Positions 11,367 to 24,825 of a stretch of DNA of 64,000 nt are shown here, piece after piece. Both the position numbers and the translations under genes were made by a program. Under the pieces are notes generated by a model. The model saw only the letters and a program-made list of their open reading frames with translations, had not been told where the DNA came from and did no database searches. This DNA comes from Uranotaenia lowii. Lineage: Eukaryota; Arthropoda; Insecta; Diptera; Culicidae. How positions within the stretch are numbered: position 1 is the stretch's first letter; the number at the start of each line of letters is the position of its first letter. The DNA is taken from NCBI RefSeq assembly GCF_029784155.1, contig NC_073692.1, positions 272,305,827 to 272,369,826 on the forward strand, in the 5' to 3' direction.

Positions 11367-12856
11367 AGCTTATTATGATGGGTTATGTTACACACTTATC
11401 TTAATTATGGACCATTTTAGTCGATAAAAGTTCGTGAGTGAAGTTACGAGTTGTCTCATTCGAGCTACTAAGCGGTATACTTTTTTGTTGCTTTTTTGGA
11501 CAATTAGGATGAAAAGATTTTTTTTGGAACTTTTTTTTTTTGTAAAATTAGCACAATTCTATACTTGCTACAAATGTATGTGGTATTTTTTTAGTAACTA
11601 ACAACAAGATTTAAGTTCTCTGTTATGTGTTTGAAGACAGGGACAGAGAGCAAAAATATTTCAAATTTGATTTAGAATTTAAACACTTTTTTATTGGATT
11701 TATATGTACACAACTGATTTCTTCTTCCAGTAAAAACCACTTCACAGCATTTCTCGACTTTTACGGGATCGTTCCCTTCTGGGAATTTGTTTTGCAACCT
11801 TCTTCGTGTTAAAATGCCAACAACAGTCTCGTCTGCTCTCCAGCTACAAGGTGGGTATCCAAACAGAAGTGATCCGTTTCCGGGGAAAATTGTTCACTTG
11901 GATTAATCCGGAACCTCAGCGGCGGCCTTTGGTAAACCACTTGCCATCGCTTTTTCACTCACACGCACACATTTTCGGCAACGCTGGGCAACAACAGCTT
12001 TCCAATTAGAGTGATTTTCCTTTTTCCGATTTATCACAAAACATTCAAATCCAGAGAAAGGGACAAATTGATGATGAGCAGGAAAATCTGGACGAAAAAC
12101 ACCAATTTTCACACAAACGTCCACTGGATCCGGTTGTATTTCAAGCGCCAAATTTTTGTGTTTGCTTATTTTTTTTCACTTGAACGGCTTAAAGGTACAT
12201 AGAAAATACAGTTATGCAAAATGTCTATTTTTTTTTTTAATAAGAAACAACTCAGTACTCTCAGTACTTCCTAATTGGTGATTGGCACTTGCTAAACGTA
12301 TTATAAATAAACAGAAGCTTAGAAAACCCAAACAAAATCATTCACCTCGTGATCATCTATGGAAATAATCCGGAAGGAAGGCGTCTTCGTATTGACAACC
12401 CCAAAAAAGAGAACCAGAACTGGGCCAACGAACGAAGGATGGGAGATTATAGATCCAGGATTAGGACTATTTTGGTCGAGTTTCTTCTTCTGCATCGATG
12501 GAATGAAGGTGCTCAAATAACGGTGACATTTTGACATCCCTCGAAACAGGTCTTTTTTCTACTGGTGGAAGATTCTGCACCAGAGATTAACTGATGGGTT
12601 GCCTAACTGTCGGATCAAAACTTTGGTTGGAAGAAGTTTTCTGTTATTTTTTTGCTGTTTCCTCAAGAGCTGACAACTAAGCTGGCACGAAATTGGTATT
12701 CATTTTCGGGAACCACTTTGTCGGGGATTTTGACAACCATTGAGGTTTTCATGTCAGTCAATGAAGATTCGAGCGTTAGTGGTAGATTCAGTGGAATTTA
12801 TTTATCGATTTACATGAGTGTGAACTGCTCAAATATTCAAAATTTTTATACATATG
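11367..12856. other. unassigned sequence
   Basis: No recognisable coding region. The stretch 11800-12150 is somewhat GC-richer with short frames on both strands. I see no splice-bounded exon or known repeat in it. Confidence 0.3.
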
Positions 12857-13140
12857 AACAAAATTGACAAAATTGACAGAATTGACAAAATTGACAAAAT
12901 TGACAGAATTGACAAAATTGATTAAATTGACAAAGTTGACAAAATTGACAAAATTGACAAAATTGACAAAATTGACAAAATTGACAAAATTGACAATACT
13001 GACAAAATTGACAAAATTTAAAATTGACAAAATTGACAAAATTGACAAAATTGACAAAATTGACAAAATTGACAAAATTGACAAAATTGACAAAATTGAC
13101 AAAATTGACAAAATTGACAAAATTGACAAAATTGACAAGA
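12857..13140. repeat. 9-bp minisatellite, unit TTGACAAAA
   Basis: About 31 tandem copies of TTGACAAAA. Variants such as TTGACAGAA, TTGATTAAA and TACTGACAA are concentrated in the first half; 13024-13136 is almost perfect. A one-off TTTAAA interruption near 13018 resets the register. The unit length is a multiple of three, so every frame stays open on both strands, which produces low-complexity open frames that are not genes. Confidence 0.95.
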
Positions 13141-13656
13141 TTGTTATATATCATTTCAGGGAATATAGTTGGAACTAGAAAATTTTTTGTTACAACTTTC
13201 CTTATATTTTCCTCACTCCATCGAATAAGAAACGTACAAAAGAAAATGCCATTAAGTTTTATGTAAAAAGAGGAAGAACATCAAGCATTCTACGATGAAA
13301 TTGATTATTTTTTTCAATTAAACATATGAAACGCTTAAAATTTTTTCTAGGTGTAGAAAGGCGCTTCTTTTTTGAATAGACTTCAGCTTAATTGCATCAA
13401 TTTTCGAGATTAATAAAACATCGAAAATTGATGCTGATAGAGAAAAACAACATTTAGCTTTTATTCAGCGTTTTTAGTGTAGTGAAAGTTAACTTCTGAT
13501 ACCACTTTTTTTTTATTATTTTGCAACCAGTTTGAATTTTATCCATTTTTATTTTAGTTTCTAGGATTGCGTCCAAAAATTTGATGATTATTTTCCAGGT
13601 AATGTCGTAGTTTAGAGAATCGAAGTAATCTTTAACGTCAATTTAAAACATGTTAT
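13141..13656. other. AT-rich sequence, no gene seen
   Basis: No feature supported. Confidence 0.3.
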
Positions 13657-13664
13657 GTTTAAAC

Positions 13665-15208
13665 CATGTGTGGCCAACATTTTCAACAGGCGGGCCAAAT
13701 TTCAGAAATGAGATTGGCTGGCGGGCAAAAAAAAACAAATTGTTCTGCAGTATTAAAAAACGATTTTTAAAAACGCTAAAAAACATTTGCCTAGGTCACA
13801 TATAGTAAAGATTAAGCTTGCCAGATGGTCCGGTTTTATCCTGGTTTGGCCAGATATTTAACAGATAATTTAGGAAAAGTCCGGTCCGGCTTGGTTGCCC
13901 GCATTTCATTGAAAAAATGCTCGGATTTATTCATCCTTTTTGTTATTGATTTGCTATTGATATTGCCTGAAGTTTAGGTCGAAAATTTTAAAATCAAATG
14001 CCTGGATTAAGTTTTTAGATTAAAATAGTCCGGATTTTTCCAGCCCGGATACGTGCTGAAAAAAATCTGGCAACTTCAGTATAGATTCATCTTAGATAGT
14101 CGTTTTTGTTGCTTGCATATTTTTACAAATTTTGCTCCATTTGAAAAATATTATAAATTTTACCGAATACGAAATTAATTCTACCTCCAATTTAATGTAT
14201 GTACGTAAATTTTTCCAATACATTTAAAATCTTATCGATTGATTCATCCCAGAAATGTCAAATGAATGGACATAAAGTCAATTATATGGTCTTCAAACAC
14301 AAAATAATGATAGTTCATTTTCCAAAATTTTATAGTTCACCGTTTTTCTTAGAAAAAATTGATAGACAAATAAAAAAAACGCAGAATGGTAATGTTAAAA
14401 AAAAGTAACTTTCACAAGGTTTATCTCGATTTGACAGTTATCAGTTAGTTAAATGAATTTGGAAAGCCTTCTATGAACAGGATGTTTACGAATTTGAGAT
14501 TAATTTTTTCATTGCAAATAGAACATTCGATACTTTGTATTATTTGCAAAACTTATTAAATTTGGATGGATGAACGACGTTGTAACGTTGTAAATGTATA
14601 ATTTTAATTATAATGTTGATATGCTTCGGTGATTTTTTACGATTTTTAAACGATTTTTATACTATCTTACTATTTTTCAGAGGCTATCCAAACTCCTCAA
14701 CATCAAAACTAGAGTCCGCCTGAATGCTCTTCATACCCATGATATTTAGTCATCGGGAAAAATTGAAAAATGTGTGATGGAATCATGTGTCAAATACCAT
14801 ATTATTTTGATAATTTAAAAATTGTAATTGTAATACATACAATGACGGTAATCTTTTTTTGTAAAACTTTATAAGGCCCACAGAGCCAAAGGGGTATAAG
14901 TGTAAAAATTATCGTTTTTGAGTAAATAAGGCCGAACGATTTTCCATGTTGAATTTTTTAGATTTTCGCATACTTTTACGTTTCAGAGAAAATTGCAAAT
15001 GTTCGAAAAATGTATGGAAACTTGCCTAACACAACAATTTCTCGAATTACCCTTTTGGCTTATATCACTTCAAAGAGATTTTCAGATCTTTGTTTTAAAT
15101 CAGACTAGAATAGATTCAGATATATTTTTCCAAACGAAATACGCTTTTCCAAAATGAGCTTCGCGGGCCACAAAAAGCTGGTCGCGGGCCATGGTTTGTA
15201 CATCCATG
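13665..15208. mobile_element. candidate hAT-like non-autonomous element
   Basis: Flanking octamers GTTTAAAC (13657-13664) and GTTTTAAC (15209-15216) match at 7 of 8. Between them the left end opens CATGTGTGGCCAAC with a GGCGGGCC just inside. The right end, inverted, opens CATGGATGTACAAACC with GGCCCGCG inside. Eight-bp duplications and such GGCC-type ends fit the hAT superfamily. No transposase frame in the 1.54 kb. A CCGG-type repeat is nested at 13816-14076. Confidence 0.55.
13816..14076. repeat. CCGG-rich dispersed repeat
   Basis: Begins AAGCTTGCCAGATGGTCCGG and ends with ATCTGGCAACTT, short inverted ends of the same family as 3487-3935. No coding capacity; it lies within the hAT-like element. 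Confidence 0.55.
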
Positions 15209-15443
15209 GTTTTAACCCTTTTGTAGATTCCATAGAAAACTCCCATAAAATTTGTGGGTCCACAAAATTTGAAAGCGGGAACGAGTTTTCAACACAACAA
15301 ATCATCATGCTATTTCAACACCTGACTATGTCACACAGTCTGTGTGCCACATTTGATAAAATTCAAGAAGGAGAGTTCTTTAAATACTATGCGTTGATTT
15401 GACATAAACACATAAAAGATGTTCTAGTTATTTTAGGTGTAAG

Positions 15444-17441
15444 CAAGGCCGGATTAAGGGGGGGGGGAGGCAATGTCCCCGGCTCATGCCCCCTCCTTAG
15501 ATGATAAAAAAAGTCAAACATTACTTGAATCATACTGCTTTTGGGTTTAAAAATTTAAGAAGGGAAGCAAAAACTAGAATAAATTATATCGTAAAATAAA
15601 CTAGCCCAGAGGTCCCCTGTGAAATGATATCTCGAATGGTTTCACTCTAATCTTATACAAGTTTAGGAGGGGCCTAGAGTATGCATTGCAGATTTTCCAT
15701 GAATTTATACGGAATGAGCAAATCCTTTCCTTCGCAAGATCCAAACAAAGTTAAGAAAATCCATTGATTTTTTTAAATCAACAGTTAAACCACCAAAACA
15801 TCACAAATTTTAATTTTTTTCGGAAAATGTCAGCAGCTTTCAAATAGTTTTTCGAACTTCAAAAATAAACCTTTAAGATAAGGTCATTTTGAAATGTTGC
15901 TTTTTAAATGATGTGAATAAATCCAGCAAAGAAAGCCTTGAATTTCCAATAGAGTTTGCTGGACTTGTCCACATTTGTTTTGAAACCCAGGCATGCCTGA
16001 AAAAATTCAAAAAATCTGGAACGCTTACTCTACAATAAATCATTAATCTTCTCTCAATTGGTATTTAAAAAGTTATGTTTTATGTTTTTAATATGATATA
16101 TTTTTATCACATTTAAATGAAAACGTAAAGGCATTTACGGCGGCAGAAATGACTTTTTCTGAGCTTTTTTAAAAATTTGAATAGATTACAGTAATTATCA
16201 AACTTCGATCAGAATAGGTAGCAAAGAGGAAAACATTTCCTGTTTTCATTAAGTTATAATTTCTCGCACCAAGTATATTGCATTTTCTTTAAGCTTTTAC
16301 ATTTTTAAGGACAATAATAAATATACAGTTTATTCATTTTAATTTTAATTTACTGAAAAACTTTATAACAAGTTTTGCAGAATTTTGTCACAGCAATACC
16401 CAGGTAATTACCAGGAAATATTGAATTTTAAAAAAATAATGAAGAAATGGTAAAATCTTTTTAAATCATTTAAAATGTTGAGTGTTCTCCAGCATTGCTG
16501 GGAATGAAATTAATCAAGCCGGGAGATCTAGTATCAATTTTTCAATCAATATAAAAATTTGTGTTAGTTAAAACCCGCTAAACCCTTTTTCCGACAGTCA
16601 TTTAAAAAAAATCAATATTTGAAAAAAAAAACTAGAATTGCTGAAACTCTATCAATCGGCAATACTGAGTTTTTCTATTGATTTGTATACCTTTTTCAAA
16701 TCTAAAATTCAAAGTTTTCCCAATTGAAATGACGAAATTTAATACTAGTGATTTTGAGGCTCTTCTTCTGTTAAACTATCCTCTATTGAGCTAAAAATTC
16801 TGAATTCAGCATATCATTTTTCAATTTATTATTCCCAATTATTATTTTTATCCAATTAATAAAAGTTTTGAATTGAGAGTCTCTTATAGTGATTTTCAAA
16901 TATAAAAATATCTATATTTTTAATCTTATCTTCTTCCAGATTTGACTATGGAAATTCAATTTATTGAGATGTGTTGTGTGTCATGTGTTGTTTTTTTAGT
17001 TTCATGGTTTTTTGAGTATTGAAAACTGAACATTATTGTTAAAGGTACTGAACTGTATCAAAGATATGAAATTGAAATAAAAATTTGGAAAATAAATTAA
17101 ATAACCTCAGTTCCTTTCTTTGAAGCTGATAGTAACTTAGACTCTCAATTTTTATTTGTTTTTCTTTTATAATTTGTTCCTCAAACTTGATTTGAAATTA
17201 TGATTTGATACCAGAAACTGAAATGTTTCCACGTCATGTAGGTATAAAAAATTGTTGTTTGAAGATACCAGAAACCTTCTAGGCAAACATAAAGGTTATT
17301 TGAATGCAATGAACCCATCTCCAGTTTCTTTGTATGTGTTATATATTTTGTATTTTATAATAGGACGGCATATGAAAAAGTCCATTTATAAGCCCCCCCC
17401 CTTGAAAAATTGCCCTGGGCCCACGATGGCTTAATCCCCTG
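15444..17441. mobile_element. hAT-like non-autonomous element family 1, copy A
   Basis: The left end CAAGGCCGGATTAAG with a G-rich run matches copy B at 21791. The right end has the same CCC...GATGGCTTAATC sequence but lacks the GG before CCCTG. Interiors of the two copies are homologous, for example 17265-17330 versus 23625-23700 (GATACCAGAAAC ... CATCTCCAGTT). The flanks GGTGTAAG and GGTACATG match at only 5 of 8, so this copy is older or its ends have decayed. No transposase gene. Confidence 0.75.
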
Positions 17442-17701
17442 GGTACATGACATTCATTTTTTTTGGGACTTACTCTCAGGCATGACCGTAGGAACGGGGG
17501 GGGTTTTGGGGGTTAAACCCCCCCCCATGAAGGTCCAAAAATACCAAGTGAAAAATACCATTTGAAATTTGCAACAATCTCAACTCCAAAACCTCGAAAT
17601 CTCATTCCAAGACCACAATTTCACAACAGTTTTTCAAAAATTTTCTCACTTGTTGATAGTATTTGAGTCCCAAATATTAAATCCCAATGAAGTTAGACTA
17701 A

Positions 17702-18037
17702 GCTTACCAGATTGTCCGGATTTTGGACCAGATTTTCTCACTCTATTTGCAGAATCAAACGAAAATTTCAGTTAAGTTATTAGAATTATGTATTTTGCGT
17801 TCAAATAGTGTCTTTTAAACCAATTATGTCAAAATAAACATAAGCGATTTTTTGGCAACCTTAAATCTGATTCTGAATAGGTTGATATGTTTCGATTAAA
17901 TAAAAACAATTTGCCACGTGTTTTTTGGCGGGATTTTGGGGAAATTTTAAAAGAATATGCCCTAATTTCACAAGGTTTTAGGACAAAATTGCCCGGATTT
18001 GCCCAACCCAGATACTTGCGGAAAAATATCTTATAAG
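17702..18037. repeat. CCGG-rich dispersed repeat
   Basis: Begins AAGCTTACCAGATTGTCCGG and ends near CCAACCCAGATACTTGCGG. It belongs to the 3487-3935 family. The same stretch is partly present in family 2 copy B (20640-20975), so it may have been part of the element before the copies separated. Confidence 0.5.
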
Positions 18038-18835
18038 TATCCAGTTTATTGTTCATGATTTCCGATTTGGATCATCATTGGTATATAATCATCAAAAATC
18101 ATATTGAAAACCATAAATTCAGAAATAAATAAAATATTTCTGGTTAAGGGTTCTGATACAAATTTCGTTTTTTGGTTTCATATTTAAAAAATTGCTTACC
18201 TGGATTTAGATCAAGGTTCTAAATCTGAGTTCAAATTGCAGAATTAAGACTTGGAACTAAAATCCAAGCTTTATATCCGGGTTAAGGTCAAATTTAAGTT
18301 TTATATTCAATTTTAAAATATCAATAATTAAATTAAATTAAGGATTAAAATTGAACGAGATCACAGTTTCGTAACTTTGATTCTTGATTCAAAATAAAAT
18401 TTTTGAATTCAATCACAAGTCACAAACCTGCTGAAAATCACATATAATAAATAAGATCTGGATTCATTTCAAAGAATTTGTTTTTTGAATTATCTAGATA
18501 AAAATTTTGAAAACTTAAATCACAGGATTAAAATTATGAAATATAAAATAATAAATGATAATTTTTTAACTTGTTTTTTATCTTCAAGTAAAACTTAAGC
18601 TGGAATTTTCATTTAACATTTTTTTATATATATTGCAGATTCTTTGAAATCAAACGTTCTATCTAAAATTTTAAACAAGAGTAGAGAATAAACCTTATTT
18701 TTCACTTTTATTTCTGAATATTTGATACATTTTCACCCATGCTTCAAAATAGTTATGCTTCTGGTTCAAAAGAAATAGCTTCCTAATGTCAGTGTGTAAA
18801 AAAGTTTTTTTTTCTAAATAAAGCGTTCAAAATCC

Positions 18836-19029
18836 TTTTTTTTATGTTTCGATTATAGTCGTTTCCACATCATTGTTCAACTCTCGACTTTCTCAACGAT
18901 GCAGTTGGCAAACCAAAAATTGAAAAACTATCTGGAAAAACTGTGTTCGATGTTTACTCTTGGGCTCAAATTCACGGACGTCACCACAGCAGGCAACTGA
19001 TGTACCAACTGAACTATATCACAAGTCCC
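18836..19029 (-). repeat. tRNA-derived SINE, full length, minus strand
   Basis: Read on the minus strand it opens GGGGACTTGTGATATAGTTC, an A-box region, and contains TTGAGCCCAAGAGTAAACAT (B-box region and body). It ends GACTATAATCGAAACAT before an A-run (T-run on plus). It is clearly diverged from the 49.8-kb copy. The SINE is absent from family 2 copy B, so it inserted after the copies separated. Confidence 0.8.
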
Positions 19030-19250
19030 CATATTTTTTTAAGCTTCATAAAAAATTGCCATTTCCTAGGACTTATTCAAAACATAAGTATCTTTGAATG
19101 CAAAACCACTTTTACTTGAATACTTTGTACTTAGTACATATACATTTTTTCACTTGTGTGTACATTGTTCAAGTAAAAATGTTATGGGAAAAAAAATTGT
19201 CATCAAAACCCCCCCCATGAGCCGGTTCTTCCTACGGCCCTGCTCTCAGG

Positions 19251-20300
19251 AACACTGCATTGATTCGATACCAAGTATTGCTTTAGAGTTTTTTTTATTT
19301 GTTTTTATAATTTAAACCAATCTGAAGAAGAAAATTTATTATTCAAATTTCATATTCAAAATCATATGAATGATAAAAAATTCAAAAAAAAAATTTGATT
19401 TCTAAATGGTTCAAAACAAATGCATTTTCAGCCATAGAAACATATATGTGTACAAATGTATTATGTATAAATATTTGTACATTTCCAATAGTGTAGTTTT
19501 CTTTTGAAATGATACTTCTTAAGAGAAACTTACACATAAAACAAAAATTTAATACATGAAAAGCTAATAAATTTCAAGCGTTTTGAGGTGTATCGTGATT
19601 TTTGTAGAAAAATGACAAAGTAACTTACACTTTAAACATGGTAAAATTTAAATCACGAAAAAATCGAACCTTAAATATCTCGGAATATTTTTTTTTAATT
19701 TGCAGAAATATTTTTTTTTAGTAGCAAAAATGAACCATATTTGAAAATTTGAGGAAAATCTTAAAACCTCCGGTGCAAATTTTCAGAAATTAAAAAATAT
19801 CCCCGAATGCAAAACTTTAGATTTACAATCGGTTAGAAAACACGAAAAATATACTGGTTTGTAGCTAGCAGTGTCAAATTGGCACATTACAACTCATTAT
19901 AAAGTTTTCTGCAGTTTTTTTTCAAGGTTTTTCCGCAGAGTTTCAAGGGAGTGTCCTTTAAAAAAATATGATACAAAATTGATAATTGCATGACTCCTAC
20001 AGGTATTTTTTAACATCAAAACGCCTGAAAAAAGTTGTCAGCTGCCAAACTTCAAACAGTGTCGAATTGATTTACAGCAGTGCACAATGGGGAAAAAAAG
20101 TTTATAAACCGCGAAAAAATTCAATATCTTTCTTCCTGCGTAAAGAAAATCTATGAAAATATATAATCTTTTTTAAAAATGTACGAAGAATCCACTCGAT
20201 TCATAGACGTCACACAAACTTACAAATAGGGATATAGTGCCTTTTTAAACCCTTATTCCTCTTCACTTTGTAATCAATCCAGAAAACCATTGATTTGGAC
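19251..20300. other. AT-rich sequence, no gene seen
   Basis: No open frame of interest. Very AT-rich. Confidence 0.35.
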
Positions 20301-20491
20301 TGAAAATTTTTGATCAAAAACAGACCTATCTTGGGTGATATTCCGAAGAAAAGAATAGAAGCTATTTGAGCTACCCGCGCATCGGAAACTGGAATTGTCG
20401 TTTTGCCATCAATTTCCCAAAAATATTAATGCAGTGCAGAAAAAGCATGTTCGGAATTCGAAATTTTGAACTAAAAGATAAGTCTCATTGG
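20301..20491 (-). repeat. fragment of tandem-repeat sequence, inverted to that at 25.3 kb
   Basis: It shares AGAAAAAGCATGTTCGGA and AGACCTATCTTG with the reverse complement of 25311-25860. Family 2 copy B lies between the two inverted pieces. Confidence 0.45.
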
Positions 20492-21790
20492 CATGGCCGT
20501 TGAAACGAGAGGGGCGAAATTCTAAGCGAAATGTTCTTTCCTAATCTCAAAATTTCAAATTCTTAATCAAATTTTGATGAAAGACTGAAATGAGTTTGTG
20601 TTCGTTTTAAATAATCTCGACTCAGAACTTAATCCAAAACCTCAGAATCTTATTCCAGGTCATCATTTCCAATCATTTTTTCCAATTGTGTTCACTTTAT
20701 TTGAAAAACCAAACGAAAATTTGAATTGATTGATTAGCAGTAGAATTAAGTATTTTGCGTCCAAATTTTATGAGTAAATTTCATCAATATTAACCTGAAA
20801 GTTTTTAAGGAATACGATTGGAAATTGACTGATGTGTTTTGATATAAAACTACAGGTTTTCAAGTGATTTTACTTCAAGATTTTAATTAATTAATTTTGA
20901 TCTTGGTTGATATTGAGGAAAATAATCCGGAACTGCAGGGCCCGGAAATTAGCGGAAAAATATCTGGTAAGCTAAAGTTGGAATAATTCTGGGTTTTGGG
21001 GTTCCCGATTTACTTATAAATATAAACATTAATATTCGTTATCTGTGATCAGATTTCGGACACTTTATTCAGTTTTTTTGTTATTGAAACCCAATTTGGA
21101 TCATCATTGAAAAAAAAACCTGATTTTAAATCACAACAAGATGCATTTTGCACATTCGAAACTCATCATTTCGAAATGTGAAAAACAATTGAAACGACAA
21201 CCATAACAACATTTCAACTTCAACTCAAAAGAATTTATTTAAAAGTCGAAAAATTTAGTATTCAATTAAGAGATAAAAAATATAGATGGAAAAATTAGAT
21301 TTAGGTTCAGATCGAAGTGAAGTTTTATAATAAAGATAAACATATCAATATGTGAGGATGTTTTAAAAGGATTCTTATTGCCGGAGATCACAATTTCATA
21401 GTTTATATTCCAGATTCTCATTTTTATGTTTAATTAGAGTCAGTTTGTAAACACAAACCAGCAGAAACCAGCAATATAAAATTAAATTGGATTCATTTTG
21501 AAGATTTCGTTTTTTGAAAAACATAGATTTTAATTTAAAAAAATTGTTAACAGGATTCTTAGTATAAAATAAATAATTTATGATTTTTGATTGGTGAAAG
21601 AACTTGTACTTTATCTTCAAGCGGGCATACGCCGACTATTGCTTAGTTATTCAAAAACAAAGTTTCAAACTAATTTTTTTTTATCGAGTTTGCGAGAGAA
21701 GAAAATGAATCTGATTTGAACCGTGAACATAATCTCATACTTTTATTTGTAAATATGTAGTGGTTGAATTGAATTAGTTTATTATTTGCT

Positions 21791-23811
21791 CAAGGCCGGA
21801 TTAAAGTGGGGGCAAAAGGGGCAATTGCCCCGGGCCCCCCGGCTCAAGGGGGCCCCCCGAGGGGAAAAAAAGTTGTAACATGACTTAAATCATACTACCT
21901 AAATTTCTACAAAGTAATGGAAAGTTATCAAAACTAGAAAATCGAAATGAAAACTTGAAATATAGCAACTAAAGGGGACCCCGTGAATTAATACTAGAAT
22001 AGTTTTCCTCTCACATAAATAAAGGGGGGCCCTTAGGGTAAACAATGAAAATTTCTCCCGCATTTTTCGGGCTGAGAACATCAAAATCTTGGTATTAAAA
22101 TTCAAAATTTTCAAAATCTGGGAAAATAAAAGTAAACCGAATTCGAAAAAAAAATATGAGGAAAAATATCTCAAATTTTCATTTTTTTTACCGTCAGTTA
22201 GGATATTTTGTTAGGATCTCTACATTTTCATTCCACACAAACGTATTGCACAATTATAATGTTTATTTTTACGTTAACTTTCCAAGTAATGGTTACTGCT
22301 CTAAAATAGCAGTTAATTTCGTCGAAACTGGATCACAGTGCTAAGAGAGTACAGAGAAGCTTCATGAAAAACATCTCAGAATTCCACCCGGGCAATATCC
22401 AGGTTAATACCGGGTATTATTAAAACTTTTCACTTATCAATCATTTTTATTGAAATAACCGTTGGTTGATAAATTCTTTTTTCCTCCCTATTTTTGAAAA
22501 CAAAATCTATAAAAAAAACTGTAGTTGCGTAAATTGCACCAATCGACTGTACTGAGTTTCTTTATTGAATTTCCATTTCAGTTTCTCTCTTAGGTTTAAA
22601 ATTCGTATTTAACATATTAAACTGATTTAACCAACATTTTCCCATCTACTGAAGTTAATATCCTGAATCACTTTTAAATGATCATTCTCAAATTATCATT
22701 AAAACGATCTCATAGTTGAGTTGCTAATATCATTGAGTGATTCTCTTAACATGAATATTTCTTTGTTTTTCCCATCTTATTATTTCCAGATTCAGTTCAT
22801 TGAGATTTTCAAGTCTTGTGCTGTTTCTTCAGTAATTGTAGTTCAGTTTTATGGTTTTAATGAATTTTGAGAACTTAAAATCTTTGTTTAAGGTACTAAA
22901 CTCATTTGGATTTCTTATCTGATTTTTTTCAATGATAACTGATTCTGTTTTTAAAACATTTAATCTCTATCCTTTTTTTTGTTCACTTCTACCCTTTTGG
23001 CTTTGAGGGCATCGAATGAAACTTTTGTCACATTTAGAAATACAATTTGATAACATTTTTTTTATCTGATGAGAATCATATTCATAAACATCTCATGAAA
23101 ACGCATTTTGTGTTTCAAAGATATAAAATTGAAATATACATTTGGTGCAATTTCTGCTGTGATTGTAACTTTAAGTCTCCATTTTTTATATTAAATTAAT
23201 ATTTCGTTTCTCAAAACTTAATTTGAAATTATGATATAGATATGAGACACTAAATTGTGGTTGTGAAAATAACCTAATTTGAAGTTTTGAATTCTTCAAC
23301 TCTTATATCTGTATCGCTCTAGAATTTGAATTTGAATATTTTGTTTATTTTTTTTTAAACTTGTGTTCCATGTTTCAAATCTTCATAATACTTTCCATTT
23401 GTCATAAGGTGAAAATTCTTCGGCGGTCAATGATGAAAAACATTTAAAATATCTATTCGGTCATTATTCTTAATCATAGAATTTTAGTTGGTGATAAGAT
23501 TATTAAAAAAATTGAAAATAAAATTTTGCATTTGAAAGCTCCAATCAGACCTTCATTTTTGAGAAATTTTCTAAACTCTTCCGCAATATTTGCACTTGAT
23601 AAATGAACAATTTTTATTTGAAGATACCAGAAACAAATTTCTACAACGAAAACATGGCTATTTGAAGAGAATATATTGAACACATCTCCAGTTCTTTTAC
23701 ACGTTTAAAATGTTTTGTATTCTCTGAGATAGCATTTGAAAAATAAAACGAATTATAGGGGCCCCCCGAGAAAAATTGCCCCAGGCCCCCCGATGGCTTA
23801 ATCCGGCCCTG
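21791..23811. mobile_element. hAT-like non-autonomous element family 1, copy B
   Basis: A perfect 8-bp target duplication TATTTGCT flanks it at 21783-21790 and 23812-23819. The ends are CAAGGCCGGATTAA and, inverted, CAGGGCCGGATTAA, followed by long G/C-rich tracts (GGGGGGCCC and CCCCGGGCC). The 2021-bp interior is AT-rich with no transposase. Eight-bp duplications and CAGGG ends fit the hAT superfamily. It is inserted in family 2 copy B and is about the same length as family 1 copy A. Confidence 0.9.
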
Positions 23812-24448
23812 TATTTGCTAATTTAAGTAGATAAAAAAAGTCTTTCTCTTAAATAAAACCTTGATTATATTTTATTTTTTTAATTTGAATCTTCATAAAA
23901 AAATTGTATTTCATGAATTTAATTTCGAAGCTAGGATTTAAAACAAATAGGGGAGATGAGGGCATAACGAGCACCCAGGGCATAATGAGCACTCCTTTTT
24001 TTCTACTTAAGTACGTATTTTCTCAAACAAATTTTCATAAGAACTTGTTCCGTACTACCCATAGTATTAATTTTTCACCAAAAAAGAAATATCCTTTTCA
24101 TCTTTACAGAAATATTAAATAATAACCAGCTAGGTTTTCAAGTGACGAAAATATTATAATTTTTGAGCACCACCAAATAAGCTTTTATGACCATTAAATC
24201 ATCTTGATCTGAAATGTACGCACTGCAACATGATCTACACATTGTTTCTCAATTTTCAACATCATAAAATTTTTGACTTTTCACTTTAATCAATTTTGAA
24301 ACGCGTTTTTACTTTAATTTGCTCACTAGAGGCGAACAGGGCACTATCAATGAAGGCATAATGAGCATTTTCTGTCGGGGAATCTAGCAGCGAATTCAAC
24401 TCGATGAAGTCAACTGAATAAAAGAGCTACAGCTGGGCTTGTTTCGTC

Positions 24449-24520
24449 TGTCGATTTGGCCTATTGGTAATGTGTCGGAGAGGTAATCAGTAAACTCGAG
24501 TTCGATTCCTGTTCGAGGGG
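24449..24520 (+). repeat. tRNA-like module in left arm
   Basis: TGGCCTATTGG fits the Pol III A-box consensus TRGYNNANNGG and AGTTCGATTCC fits the B box at 10 of 11 positions, with about 40 bp between them. The acceptor stem does not pair convincingly, so this is read as tRNA-derived repeat DNA, not a tRNA gene. Confidence 0.55.
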
Positions 24521-24752
24521 ATGTTGTTTTTTTGCACATACCATTCATGATTGAGTTTTTTTAATTGTTACATTATACGGCTAATAGCATCGAAGCATCA
24601 TCCGTCAAACAAAACACCAGAAACATAATGTATGAGCATGTGTTAATTCTTTGAATTCTACAAACAGACCTAGATTACCCTACCCTTACCTACGCCTCAC
24701 CGTTTAGTGCAATCATGATAATAAAAAAAAGTAATAAATGAAATAAAAATCA

Positions 24753-24825
24753 CCTCAACCAGGAATCGAACTCGAGCCTACTGATTACCTCTCCGACATC
24801 TTACCAATAGGCCAAATCGTCAGAC
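24753..24825 (-). repeat. tRNA-like module in right arm
   Basis: Inverted counterpart of 24449-24520 with the same A box (TGGCCTATTGG on minus) and B box (AGTTCGATTCC on minus). Confidence 0.55.

Larger units (their letters stand above)
17481..19242. mobile_element. hAT-like non-autonomous element family 2, copy A
   Basis: An exact 8-bp duplication CTCTCAGG flanks it at 17473-17480 and 19243-19250. The left end reads CATGACCGTAGGAACGG and the inverted right end CAGGGCCGTAGGAAGAACCG, followed in both by a run of G and TTTTG. No transposase frame in 1.76 kb. It carries a nested CCGG repeat (17702-18037) and a nested SINE (18836-19029). It sits only 39 bp from family 1 copy A. Confidence 0.88.

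Noticed and set aside
12788..13266. Open frames with TKL or FVN repeats on both strands
   Set aside because: Produced by the 9-bp minisatellite.
24449..24520. Functional tRNA gene
   Set aside because: A and B boxes are good but the acceptor and anticodon stems do not pair convincingly, and an inverted copy lies in the other arm of a transposon.
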